Positions 22,944-35,560 of a stretch of 64,000 nucleotides of DNA are shown in pieces (the first letter of the stretch is position 1; every line of letters begins with the position of its first letter). A model generated the notes under the pieces. It was given only the letters and a program-made list of their open reading frames with translations. It was not told the DNA's origin and ran no database searches. The position numbers and the translations under genes were made by a program. Source of the stretch: Cunninghamia lanceolata (lineage: Eukaryota; Streptophyta; Pinopsida; Cupressales; Cupressaceae); the NCBI GenBank assembly GCA_027924645.1, contig BSBN01001687.1:4898001-4962000 (forward strand), written 5' to 3'.

Positions 22944-25817
22944 TGTTGATGATTATTTTTACACATTCATAACAAAAGTTAAAATTCACAAAATGAACCT
23001 AACTGTCTTGAAAGATATGAAGAAATCAATGAAGATTACTTAATCCCAAGTTTCTGTATGGTCAAGTCTTGACCTATTGGATAATTCAGTAGGTTGATGT
23101 GAAGCTATAATATGCAAGGGGCCCTTACATGATTTAAGGTTTTTTGATGATTTACTAGACTCAAACTATGCAAAATATCACAAATATCAACACTTTATCA
23201 TTCCTTTGCATAAATTTGCTACTATATCAGAAAGCTCTATATGATTTATGTTAAAACAAGTTTTTCTTCTCAAATATTATGAAAACTGTCAAATATCAAC
23301 TCTGTGGTTCATGTTTCTTTCAACAGTCAGATAATTTCCTTTAAATTTCTGCGTTTAAGCTAAGTATTTCAAATGGTTTGGGAAAAGTTAGAGAAAACTA
23401 AATTAAACTTCATTCTTCTATAGGATCTAAATGCTCTGTTATGCACGTTATAAGCAGCACATCAAACTTGATTAAATCCACAGACTAAACCCTTGAATGT
23501 AAGCCTTAAGCATTTTCATGAACATACACTAAAGATTGCAAGCTTTAGGAGATAATATTTCAAATACATAGAAGAGATAGAAGATAATCTAAATATAGAC
23601 GTAGAATTCTAGATTCATTTGTATTCAAAACACACAGTCATAAATGATATACAATGTATGAATGACTCTTAGCTTCATTAATCAATTTCACAAAAAACTT
23701 ACAACTCTTTATAGATACAGTAAGGAAGCTAGATGTTCCACGCATTCCTTATTGCAGACATAGGTGACCTCCTTCTACTCTAAACTAAAATGTTCTTCTA
23801 AAACTTCTAATTATAACTTCCAGCTCTGTTCTACCAATTTCTGTCTAAATCCCTATGTCTCCTATTACAAAGTAAAGGGGCTCAATATATAGATTTGATT
23901 ATCCCCAATACAGTTTCAACCCTAGTTAATAAACGGTCCATATCCCAAGTGAACCAACATCGGTCGAAAATAAAATCTCATCAAAGATCTCTAAGCAACA
24001 TGCCCATACTAAGTGTAAGGATGCCCTTTGGAAACCCTAACAACCGTCAAAATGCTCTCAGTTGCTCATTTAATAATGTTTCCCTCCAACTGCATTTTCC
24101 TCTCATTGAAGGCCTTAACTTCCCTTGCCTCTTTTGTGATCTGATCTACTCTCTATGATGTCATCGCCATTACAACTTCACCCTCCATATCTTTGCAAAC
24201 CTGCCAATAGACACAAAAAAATAGATTAAAAAACTGCTTCATGTCGCTTCGCCAATTTATACCTGGTCATAATGTTAGATGGGCATCAAATACAGTAACT
24301 AATGTGTTACCAACTTGACACCCAGTTGCAGTGCTTACGCACTTTGAAACCCTTACCCCCAGTTTAGTTCCACATACATACCTTTTTCCCTATTGGCATA
24401 ACTCTCTAAGTCGGGTTGGTTTAAAACTTTCCTGCCGATCGCTTTACTCTGGCTGATGTTTTCCTATTGGCCCTGCATATCTTTGTCAATCGCTCTACTT
24501 ATGTCAATGCTTTCTCTTTATTGACATAGCTCTCATTCATCGCCCCAGGCCAAAATTTCATTCCGATGGCTTATATCTACCCAATGCCCTTAACGGCTAA
24601 GTTATCTTCCTTTTCCATCTGTGTGAGCCTCCTTAGTTGGAGCGAGTTAGAAATTTCACTCCGATTGCCTATTTCTGACCAATGCCTTCCTTCCTTTGCA
24701 TACCAGTCAATGTATATTATAAACATACAAGCACTCAAACATTCAATGATTTTTCTATATTGAACTCTTTTTTTGCATCCGCGTTGTAACCTTTTACTTA
24801 GTATATTGCCTTTGCATATTGGTTTGTATATCACAGATATACATTATATTTATACATACAAACCAATATGCAACTGGTGGGGGCCACCTTACCTTTCTCG
24901 TTTGTATCTTTAAAATGTATAAAGCACTTTGCATCTTTAGATATACATTCAGGCGTGATGCATTCTTTATACCATATTTAAATCTTTTTGGAGCTCTGAC
25001 GCTTGTATGTTTATCGCAATGTATATCCCTGAAGCATACATACAAAGCACCAAATATACAATGATTCTATTTCACTTAATAACTTTTTGGTTTTGCGCTA
25101 TGCATATTTCTTTGTATGTCACCAAAACATACAAGCCCGCATACATACAAGGACTTAACCTTGTTTCATAACTCTTCGGGTCTGCAGCTTGTATATGGAC
25201 GTTGCATAACCACTTTGCATGTAAGATACATACAAAGCAAAAGATGCATCCGACAGAATTAACCACTTATACACTTCAACTGTGAATTTTGTCAGGTCTG
25301 TGACTTGCATGTATGAATAAAGCGTTAGTCAAAAAAAACATACAAGTACAAATGTATCTAAACCCAATGACCCATACGTGCGACTTGTATAAAGAACCAC
25401 TTTGCATATACAACGACTTTGTATATGGAAAGTGATATACAAAGGACTTTGTATACAAGTGAACTTGTATATAAAGGGCCTTGTATATGCAACCCGATAG
25501 ACAAAAGGCATTGTATATGCAATATGTAAACCCTCCCTTTGTACATTTTACCAAAATACTCATAACTTGCAAAATACTTGGAATTCTAACATGGTTCAAA
25601 AAGCAACCCTAGCTCATTTTTGACAAGGAATTCACCCATATTCTGCCGTGGTACTGAAATGCAATCTTTCTCTAGTTTTAACAAAGTTTGCAGCTTTCAC
25701 CCTCTTTTTTCCTTTACCACCAAACAAACAACACACACACAAGCAAAAGCAACAGCCGCAACAGGGGTCCTCATTTTGCTAAGGAGTAAAATGGGGCGTG
25801 TTGTGAGCATCACAACA
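22944..25817 (-). repeat. G2 5' LTR
   Basis: Plus-strand ends are TGTTGATGATT and CATCACAACA. It is homologous along its length to 14642-17564. In the sense direction it starts with the same 19-bp palindrome as G1 (25799-25817). Confidence 0.93.
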
Positions 25818-25822
25818 GTATC

Positions 25823-28800
25823 CTTCTAACAAATTGATTATTTTAGAGTTCCCAAGGTAGAACTTGAATGCCTTCAGAATGTATAAAAAGAGGTTTAACA
25901 AGGGAATCTTAAGTTCCCTTGGGCAATTTGTAGATATTCATGTTCCAGTGAAAAAGTGGTTGGTTACTTAGAGAGGGAGTTAAGGTATTATGGATTTAAG
26001 CAATTTGAGTTAGCAAGGAGGTTTAATCCTTTTCACAGGATCCAAAATACTATTGATTCTAAATTTAAACATCAAATACACATTGATGATTTCTGGTCAG
26101 GTTGTGAGAATGATAGAGAAGTGAGAAAGAGAGCTCACAAAAGACTGACAGCAAAGCAAATGAGGTCCATGGGAGACATTTATGTACCCCCAGAAGTTAA
26201 GGATGATGGCAAATTATTACACCATAGTTATGAAAGTGCCAGGCTTGCTCCTATTGGAGAGCCTGATTGGTCGCAACCATGGAATAATCTTTGGACACAT
26301 TGTCCAAACCTGTCATTTTGTTCTCTAAGACATGGTTGAAGGATAGAATTGAGGAGCTTAAGGGTAAGGGAATTGAGCCTACATATCCAAAGAAGGGAAA
26401 AAAGAGAGTGAGGGAGCATCAAGATGATCTCCAGTGCTTCTATGTAAAGAAAAGGAAGATTGTAGAAGCAAAGGTTGTTGAGAAAGACAAAAATGCTACA
26501 TTGATGGATCCTTATACAATAGGGGTGACAATAGAGGTATCATCAGGCACATTTGTAGAAGCAAAGTCATTGAGTCATGATACCAATATAGAGCAAGCAC
26601 AGGCTGCTAAAGAGTTAACAGTATAGAAGGTTATAAAGGCAATACAAGTAGGGATATCCAAAGGAGAAACTTCAAAATAGAGTGAAGTTATAGGAGCATA
26701 ATAGGTAGGTGCTAAATTAAGTTACATACCTAGTGCATCTACCTCAGTAGAGAAAAGACAAACATATGCTAAGGTTAAAATAGAACCGGCTAAAGAAACG
26801 TTGCATGGGTAAAAAATGCATGAAGCCAAACAAGTTACTGAGACTGTCAACGTTGAAGATGATAGCAGTGGAAGTGAAGTCAAGGAAGTGGATTCAAGGA
26901 CAAGAAGAGAAATTGGCATGGAAGAAGAAGAATCCAATGAATATTTAGGTGAGGAAAAGGAACAAGACACTCAAGCTTATATGGAAGTTGAACAAGGTCT
27001 AGTGTCTGAGCAAGAAAATGTACAAGAAGAATTGGGGGCAGTGGATCCGTTTGGTACATTGGTACCTCCAAAAAATAATAAGGGATGTGCAAGATGTAGC
27101 ACATCAAATAGAAGAATCTAAAAAAGAGGATACACCTAATGAAGCAGTGAAATAAATACCTACTCAAACTAAAGAAGAAACAGGAGCTAGTACATCTGGT
27201 GTAGATGTGTTGAATATTCATAACATGTATGGGAAACACAGTGAAGAACAAAAGAATGTAGAAAGCAAAGATGAACAAGAAAAAGAGACAAAAGAACCTG
27301 ATAAGATAGTATGTTCACCTTCACATGCAGAGCAAGCTGACATGCCTAGAAAGGTACAAAGAAAGGTGAAATAGTAGAGGAAACAACAGATAAACCTGAA
27401 AGTAAAGAGAACACAGAGAATATTGATGAAGATAATTTTGAACCTGAAAAGCAAATAGAAGATAAGGGCATGGCAAATATGGAACAAGAAAATAAAGAGG
27501 AAGATCAAGAAAAGGATTCATTAGAAAAAGAAGGTCCCGAGGAAGAAGATGAGGGTGGAGGAGATACAGAAATTGAAGAAGAGGATAGTGAGGGTGAATC
27601 TAAATAGAAAAATGATCTAATAGTATAGGAACTAGCCCCTCAATAGCAACCTCCTCCATAGCAACAAGAACAACAACAACAACAAGAACTAGGAGAAGTA
27701 GAAAAGCCTTAAGAAGAGGTAATCAATGAAGAGAAAGCTACTGAAAGCACAAAAGAGCCTCTAGTCTGGTTGGGTGCAGAAATAAGGAGAGAAAAGGTGG
27801 AGGTACAGTTAGTAGCCATAGGCATCCAAAGTTTAATAGGCGATGCAACGCCAAGAAAAAAAAAGAGGAAGGCCAGAACCATGTTGGCAATACAAAGGGG
27901 TCTAGATGGATCTAGAATACTAAATTTGGCCATACCACATAAGGAGAAAGACAAAGGAGAGATAACAATAGATGACTATGAGATACTCAATTTTGACCTA
28001 AGTCACACAACAAGGGAGCAACATATAAGTGAGTGGGATGGTATGCACCAAGTTACTGCAGAAATGCTAAAGGAATATTAAGATAAACCTGAATATTTGA
28101 AAGGACACATTGTCCAGTTACAACAATTCATTAGGGGGATATTTGATCCCAATGCTACAATACCAGAGTTACCCAGTGAAATAGTAGTATTGTCAAAAGA
28201 TGAAGTGAAGGATATGGAAAATAAGAGGCTTGAGGCCAATATTTTTATAAAATGGTTTAGAGAATTCATGCAAGAAGGAGAAGAGGTGATCAAACAAGCA
28301 GTGACAAGGATGGGAATTGGTTGCAACATAAAAGAATAAATGCAGTGTACTTATATATAATTGTTAGTTTAGAAAAGAAGAATGCAAGTTTGAATTAGGG
28401 CAACTGGAGGAAATTGAAGAAAGAGTGGATGAATTAATAGATGAAAGAGTCATTACTCCTTAGATGGAAAATCAAGTACCACATGCTAGGTTAGAGTTAA
28501 GGTTTGAAGATGATAGTCTCAGAAGATGCATCACAGTCACTTAGGGTTTAGAGGAGAAAGCAGATAGCATGATCAGGTTGCATAAGAGAATAGTTGAAAA
28601 GCTCATAGATCATGAATGTATGGACATACCAGCATATGAACTCCAAAAGGAATTAAAAGAATTCAAGGCCATCTTTCCATCGTGTCTGGAGAATCAAGAT
28701 GCATATTTAAGTAAACAAATGATTGACTCAATAATGGAGGCGAGTGCCGAGATAAAGAAATATAAGAAGAAGGTTGAATGTTCAAGTAAAGAAGAGAAGA

Positions 28801-28912
28801 AATTGAAAGAATGGGTCATAATGGAAGAATATATATGGACAAGGAGTCCAGGGGGGAATCACACCTTCATAGAAGGTGTAACAAATAATTTCAAGATATA
28901 TCTGAAGGACTA
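25823..28912 (+). pseudogene. LTR-resident unknown ORF, 5' LTR copy, C-terminal part
   Basis: Degenerate but recognisable along its length against 40785-43650 plus 56213-56491. Order: a basic segment (25956-26330), an acidic Glu-rich middle (26800-27600), a short Gln-rich tract (27640-27700), a globular segment with LAIQRGLDG and LDLA-like words, and a helical C terminus ending NNFKIYLKD. TAG at 26624-26626 corresponds to CAG in the other copy, while CAG at 26600-26602 is TAG in the other copy, so the two copies decayed independently from an open ancestor. Function unknown; it could be an accessory or gag-like protein. Confidence 0.72.
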
Positions 28913-30104
28913 GGAAAGTATAAAGAAAAAGAGGTAAATAATACCAATGAAGGAGTCAATTGAAGGGTATCTGTGGGCAAGGTCAACAAAATAGAGGAGC
29001 TCAAAGTGGGAATTCCTATTTTGAAAAGATTCTAATGGCATCCTTTGAGGTAGAAAAGATACCACAAAGATATTTTGAGAAATGGTTAGGAATGAATGTA
29101 CACCCTTGATCAAGAAAGTATGAATACTGACCGTAGATTGGGTTTTGTAGCCGTAGCAGTATGAAGCTCTGCTTCTTGTATATTTTTTACATAGGGATTT
29201 TTGAGTTGTAGCTTTCACTTGTAATTTGTTTGAACATTTGAATAGAGAAATATTTCTTTTAGTTTAGAAGAGGAGGTCGCCTGTGTCTAGACTAAGGAAT
29301 GCACAGAATGTCTAGTTTCCTTACTGTATTTGTAAAAATGTCTGTAAGTTTTCTGGTAATTTGATTAATGAAATAAAAGGTCATTCATACATTGTAAATG
29401 CTATATGACTGTATCCTTTAAATGTAAGTAAACTTGGAATTCTATGTCTATTACAGAGTACTTTCTGACTCTTACTGGTATTTAAAGTATTGTCCTTTGA
29501 GGGCTTGCAATCTTTGATGTGTGTTCATGAAAATACTTAGGACTCTGCATTTGAAGATTTAGTATGTTGATTTGATTAATATGTTGTATCTCTTAAAGAC
29601 CTGAGTAGCAGAACATTTAGATCCTGTAGTGAAATGATTTTCAACCTAATTTTCTCTAACTTTTCCCCAAACATTTGAAATAATTAGCTTAAACGCAGAA
29701 ATCTTAAGGAAATTGTTTTACATTTGAAAGAAGCATGAAGAATTGTGTTAATATCTGACAATTTTCATATGAATTTGAAAGTCAAATCTTGTTCACTATA
29801 AATCATATAAGGCTTTGTGATACAGTAGTAAGTTTATGTAAAAGAATGAATAATTTGTTTATATTTGTAACAATTTGCATAATTTGAGTCCAGTAAGTCA
29901 CAGATTATCTTAAATCAAGTAAGGCCCCTTGAATATTACAGTTTCATATCAACCTGTTGAATTGTCCACAAGGTCAAGACTTGACCGTACAAAAACTTCG
30001 GATTAAGAACTCTTAAGTGATTTCTTCATATCTTTCAAGACAGTGTAGGTTCATTTTTGTGAATTTTAACTTTGGTTATGAATGTGTAAAAATAATCATC
30101 AATA
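25823..30104 (+). repeat. G1 5' LTR, part after G2
   Basis: Continues the LTR of 11673-14641. It contains the rest of the LTR ORF to about 28915 and a non-coding 1.2-kb tail that ends AATCATCAATA at 30104 (last CA changed to TA relative to 57707). Confidence 0.92.
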
Positions 30105-30109
30105 GTTTT

Positions 30110-30126
30110 TGGCACTAGAAGGAGGG
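30110..30126 (+). other. G1 primer-binding site
   Basis: TGGCACTAGAAGGAGGG, five bases after the 5' LTR and differing from the G2 site at one position. The shared site supports one lineage. Confidence 0.75.
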
Positions 30127-30179
30127 CCAACTGGATTTAAGGTAGGATTTAAGAAAAACAGGCTCCTAACAGCACGGTA

Positions 30180-31911
30180 GGGTGACTAGGTCTATATCCA
30201 GTTCAGAGGATATCTTTGTGCAATTACTTGATAGAAAGAAAAATAAAGGTCCTTTAATTTGGAATCCTAGAATATCACATGTAGGAGGTTCATCTAGAAC
30301 GCCTCCTAGATCACCTTTTCACATCCATAGCATAGTGAGTCCTGATTGTTCTTCATTTAGATCTTTGAATCTTGGTTTAAGTCCTCCTAGAGGTCCTAGT
30401 CCGCCTAGAAATCCAAGTACTCCTAGAGGTCCAAGCCCACCACGTGGCCCTGCAATGGCTTATTTCAATGTCAATTATCCTATAACATTCAATGATTATC
30501 ATGAGATGCCAAAAAATCCTAAAAAGATATATCCTAAATATCAATTGCATCAGGATCTAGAGGATCACATTAGGATATTCAAGGAGGCATGCTTTAGAGC
30601 TAGGTTAGAATATGAGGATGTTGTGTGTAGATTGTTTCCTTACACCTTTAATGAGTAGGCTTCTAATACCTAATGGTTATATTTTTTTCTTGGGCACTTA
30701 TGGAAGAGGCATTTTTGTCTATGTTTAGGGGACTAGTCAATCCTTCCACATCATATCATAAATTGGCTGCAATTAAGAGAGGTGAGGGAGAGCTGATTGA
30801 TAACTTTAATGATAGGTTTCAAAAGGCTTACTCCTGGTTAGTTGCTCCTTACACAGTGAATGTAGATACATTATTAGCCATGTATTATGTCACTCTTGAA
30901 CCACTAACTGCTATATTTGTCAAAAGAAAAGTTGATATAGATACTATATCCAAAGCTTATAAGGAAGCAACCTCAATAAACTAGGAAATGAGACAAACAA
31001 CCTACAGTCCTTTTCTTAATGGAGGAAACCCTAGGATGCAAAATCAAGTGCAACCTTGGAATGGCATTCCTATGCATCATACTCCATTATTGAACCCAAT
31101 TCCTACATACACACCTGTGTATAATTCGTCCCCAATCTAGACTATAGTTCCCTATACTGGTAATAGTACCAATAACAATCAGAATAATGGTCAGTTGTTC
31201 TTCCAGCCTCCTCAGGATACATTTGTGGCAAAGGCAGAAGAGGATAGGGAAGAGATCAAAGAAATTACTACACACTTGAGAAAATTGACCACTGAAATGA
31301 CACAACTAAGAAATGAAAATTTCTATGGTAGAAATAATCAAGGATATAGTCAAAACCATAACCAGAATTATAACCAGGGTCAGGGTTCAAATCAAAACCA
31401 GAATTATAATCAGAGTCAAAATCATAATTAGGGATAGACAATACAAAATAGAGGACATGCTGTAGATAACAAGACCTAGGGTAATAACAATAGAAATCAA
31501 GATCAACCAAAGCCACCTAGGACATGGAACATAGGGCTAAATAATGGTACTCTAGCTTCTCCATTTGAGAGTTTAGATAATCAGGAAACAAAACAAATAG
31601 CTAGAATTCAAATGGCTAATGTAGCATTAAAAAATTGGTGTATGATTCACAATACCATTGCACATGCTAAATTAGATTACCCTTAGTTTCATCTGGCGGC
31701 TAGCATTTTCAATGTGGATGTACAAGCTCCCACATTTGAATTTCTCATTCCCAAAGGTAATGAAATAGTGCCCTCAGGATTTGAGACTGCTTTAGTCTTG
31801 GAAACTTTCACCTTTACAACTAGGGAGGAAGAGGATAAGTTGTTAGAAGATGAACCTTACTTTTTTGAGAACTTATACCCTAAATCAGCCTTAATATTGA
31901 ATGCATTTTAG
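30180..31911 (+). pseudogene. G1 gag
   Basis: Homologous to G2 gag. The start codon region is changed; the first clear residues are VTRSISSSED-like at 30180. The core (YPKYQLHQD.EDHIRIFKEA) is intact up to a TAG at 30656-30658, where G2 has CAG (Gln). A deletion and frameshift follow near 30670. The Asn/Gln/Tyr-rich tract is at about 31345-31430 and the C-terminal acidic part at 31714-31911. Confidence 0.88.
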
Positions 31912-33378
31912 TTTCCATTTGAAACTAAAAATGAAGTGTTATATGAAACAGAGGAAGTACAGGCTTTTCAACAATCCAACAAAAATCATACTTACAATTT
32001 GAGAAGTAATACTAGGCCTAGAGGGCCTTTCACTACTTCCACTCCTCCCAACAATTTCAACACTCCTCAAGATCAGTACGCTAGTAATAACCCTACTATA
32101 CTGAAGGCTAACCATCATGGGAATGGTGGGACAGTAATATCAAAAGTTCAAACAAGGAAAATAGAGACAGTGGAAACAATGAGGTTAATGAGTTACTTGA
32201 ATGAAGAGATAAAAAAATCAAGGTTAGTATGCTTTTATGTGAATTGTTGAAAAGTCCAAGGGTTAGAAATGCTTTCATAAAATCCTTGGATACATCTGTG
32301 GTAGGTGAGGTTTTTGCTAATATGAATGTTCCTAGTAAAGATCCACAGTCCAAAGACAAAAGTAAGAAAATTGAACAGCCTTCCAACACTAATGTGGTCA
32401 TGTATGTAGATAAGAGGGAAGCCCCTCCTTTCTTTTTAACCATTAGAATGTTGGGAAAGAACATACATAATTGCATGGTAGATTCTAGTGTATCAGCCAA
32501 TGTAATGCCTTTAGGGATATGCAAAACTTTGGGGCTGACTCCTACTAAATCTGCCAAGGTTGTTACATAATTAGACAAAATTGAGGTCAATGTGATAGGA
32601 CAATTAATGCATATTCAAATGCAGTTAGCCTCTAATCCTAGGGTGAGTTAGTTTATTGACATTTAGGTAGTGGATATACCTATGAATTACGGGATGTTGT
32701 TAAGTAGGGACTGGTCCAAAACATTAAATGGATATATGGCCATTGATTTTTCACACATGTGGTTACCTTGGAGAGATGTTCCAAATCGGATCAAGATAGA
32801 AGCTGAACCCAGAATGAAACACATGATTATAGAATACAACAGGACTAATGAGATATTATATACTTCTGTTGAACCCGGTGTTTATAGAGTCACTAATAAG
32901 GGAGTGCAAATTGAAGAAATCTTGATGTTGAATTTTAAGGAAAAACCTGTCAGTACAGAAACAAAAGTGTTCATTGAGTCTAATTACAATTCTTCTGATG
33001 AGGAAGACAATGCAATAAATAGTTTTGGTCAGATCATAAGGTAGGAAATAGAAAGTGTATTGAACAAAAAATTCCACTTCAGTGCAATTTGTACAAAAAC
33101 ATGTGTAGAGTCCATAGTAAGCCTCATTCTGAAGAGAATTGTGGAATGTGCAGAGATATTTTAGAATATCAATACATAAAGTGCAGAAAAGGGATGGAAC
33201 TACAAGAAGGAAAGGTAAATCTTGAGAAACTAGAGTTATACTTCCATGACAACATAGATGTATCAATTTCAGATTTAGAGAAAGAAACAAAAGACAAAAG
33301 TGTTTGGCATTCTAATTTACAAATTGAGAATATAAATACGTAGGTAGGTCAAAATGAATTACCCATGAAGAAACAAGA
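31912..33378 (+). pseudogene. G1 protease and linker
   Basis: The protease domain lies at about 32229-32600; the active-site motif reads VDSSVSANVMP, so the Gly after D-x is lost compared with VDFGASANVMP in G2. TAA at 32568-32570 replaces CAA of G2. The linker (32670-33044) repeats the GYMA.DF.HMWLPWR segment and a NCGMCRD motif near 33140. Confidence 0.82.
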
Positions 33379-33858
33379 TATTACAGTGCAGATAACAAAA
33401 AGGGTGAGACATGCCAAATTAAAAGGTCAAAGAAATAAAGAAGGCATGTGGACACTGAAATGTGATAGATCCAAGTCCAAACAAGTGCAGGTGCAGGTGT
33501 TGAACTTACAGATCCTAATGGTAAGTCATTTTTAGTAGCATATAGGTTACAATTTCCTTGTACTAACATTGTAGTGGAATATGAAGCTTTAATTTATAGA
33601 CTTGTTATAGCTATCAAGAAAATAGTGAAAATGATCAAAGTATTCTCAGACTCTGAGTTAGTGGTTAGACAAGTGAGAAAATTATATGCATGCAATTATA
33701 ATAAGATGGTTTGTTATAGGCATAGAGTGTGGGATTTGATAGATTCATTTGATGCCTTTAACATAGAACATATCCCTAGGGAATTAAATCATAGACCAGA
33801 TGCGTTAGCAATTGCTACTAGCACTTTGGAGCCTTTAACAATGTTAGGTCTAAAATGA
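33379..33858 (+). pseudogene. G1 archaeal-type RNase H (aRNH) domain
   Basis: Plus strand with GMWTLKCDRSKSK, then a frameshift, then 94 open codons with EYEALIYRL, VFSDSELVVRQV and HIPRELNHRPDALA. It matches G2 19133-19549 and again precedes RT, so the order protease-aRNH-RT is a property of the lineage rather than of one copy. Confidence 0.86.
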
Positions 33859-35185
33859 TTTTCTATTGAATAGTGAATGTCTTGAGCATACCAGATAATG
33901 TTACTCATTTTTAGGTATTTGAAGGGGATCGGCAAATTGTGGATTTTCTCACCTGTAATGAAGTGTTTAAAGCTCAAATCATTGATGAACAAGAAAGGCC
34001 TAATGTATCTTGGGATGAAGAAGACATAATAAACTTGAAAAGTAATTTCTTACCTAAGGGGGTAATTGAGTTGGAAAAGATTTTTGACTTTGATGAGGTA
34101 GTTAGACAAAAAGATTTGCCTAAAACTGGAGGGGGTAAATGTGATCCCTATAACCTGGGAACATAGCAAAGTCCACAGAATGTACTGATTGAAAAGGCTT
34201 TCTCTGAGAAGTTAAGAAAATAAATTGTGGATGTTTTGAAAGAATACAAACACATAATAGCATGGACATATGAAGATTTGAAGACATATGATACGTCCAT
34301 CATAACTCATGTAATACCCTTGAAACTAGAAGTTAAACCATTTAGGAAGAAATAAAGGCCTGTGAATGCTATTTTGGAGCCTTTAATCTTTGAGGAAGTG
34401 AAAAAATTGTTGTCTGCCAAGATAATCTTCCTAGTAAGACATTCAACTTGGGTAGCTAATTTGGTACTCGTGAGAAAGAAAAGTGGAGACATTAGATTAT
34501 GTGTTGACTTTAGAAATTTGAACAAAGCCTCTGAAAATGATAATTATCCTTTGCCTCCAATAGATGAAGTGCTGCAAGCAGTAAATGGGGCTAAGATGAT
34601 GTCTTTTTTAGATGGATTTTTAGGATATAATCAGGTCTTGGTTGATAAGGAAGATAGGTTGAAGACTACTTTTACTTGCAAGTGAGGTAATTATGCATAT
34701 AGGAGAATACCTTTTGGTTTGATCAATGCAGGTGCCACTTTTCAGCAAGCCATGGACATTGCGTTTCATGGATTGTTAGGTAAATGCATTTTTATTTATA
34801 AGGATGATTTAACTATGTACTCTAAAGATGCATCCACTCATGCAGAAGATTTGAGAAGGGTACTTAAAAGATGTGAAAGGTATGGGATTTCTCTTAACCC
34901 AAAGAAATGTTCATTCAGTGTAACTGAGGGAAAATTGTTAGGACATGTCATTTCTGAAAATGGGATATCCATTGATCCCGAAAGAGTAGAGGGAATAAGA
35001 AAATTGCAATTACCTAACAGTAAGAAGGAATTAAAATATTTTTTTGGTAAGATTAACTTTGTTAGGAAGTTTATTACAGGGTTTGTAGAGATTGTGCAAC
35101 CATTAAACGCAATGCTCAAGAAAGATGCAAAGATAGAATGGACACCAGTAGCCAAGGCCACATTCAAGGACATTAAGGAGGCCAT
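33859..35185 (+). pseudogene. G1 reverse transcriptase
   Basis: Begins with a linker (33939-34166), then the RT: KKSGDIRLCVDFRNLNKA, NYPLPPIDEVL, FLDGFLGYNQ, RRIPFGLINAGATFQ and the active site IYKDD (about 34797-34808; YLDD or YVDD is usual), then GHVISENGI and the connection to RNase H. A TGA near 34683 replaces the Trp usually found before GNYAY. Two-thirds of the domain is still open in long pieces. Synthesises cDNA in active relatives. Confidence 0.92.
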
Positions 35186-35560
35186 TTATGATGCTCTTAT
35201 GTTAGCAAGTCCAAATTATATGAAGCCATTTTACATATATTCTTTTGCATCTACACATTCAGTTGCAGTTGCCTTGATACAAAAGGGAGAAGATAATGAA
35301 GAAAAGCCCATAGCTTTCATGAGTTCACTTTTGAAAGATGCACAGATAAAGTATTTAGACATAGAAAGACAAGCATTTGCATTAGTAAGGGTAGTGAAAA
35401 AGTTTAGACATTACATCTTATGAAGTCAAGTCAAGGCCATAGTACCAGATGCAGCAGTAAAAATGCTGCTAATGTAGAATGAGCTTGGAGAGAAAAGGGC
35501 CAAATGGATTACAATATTGCAAGAGTTTGATATGGAGATCATTCCAATGATGTTGGTTCA
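35186..35560 (+). pseudogene. G1 gypsy-type RNase H, degenerate
   Basis: Follows RT in the same open frame: a segment around IYSFASTHSVAVALIQ, then KPIAFMSSLLKDAQIKY and ALVRVVKKFRHYIL. The first catalytic Asp of ordinary Ty3 RNase H is absent, as is reported for Tat-lineage elements that carry a second RNase H. A TGA at 35421-35423 breaks the frame. Confidence 0.8.

Larger units (their letters stand above)
14642..25817 (-). mobile_element. Ty3/gypsy (Tat-like) element G2, internally deleted
   Basis: Bounded by GTATC duplications (14637-14641 and 25818-25822); the uninterrupted target is seen at 40780-40800. LTRs are 2923 bp (14642-17564) and 2874 bp (22944-25817) and differ at perhaps 6 percent of sites by eye. 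The interior is on the minus strand: PBS, gag, protease, archaeal-type RNase H and the start of RT. The rest of RT, gypsy RNase H and integrase are missing. It is the same lineage as G1 by protein and LTR-end similarity, but its LTRs lack the long ORF. Confidence 0.94.

Noticed and set aside
26880..27508. Hydrophobic minus-strand ORFs that resemble membrane proteins (also 41967-42731)
   Set aside because: They are the complement of the Glu/Lys/Gln-rich part of the LTR ORF; the apparent membrane segments are compositional.
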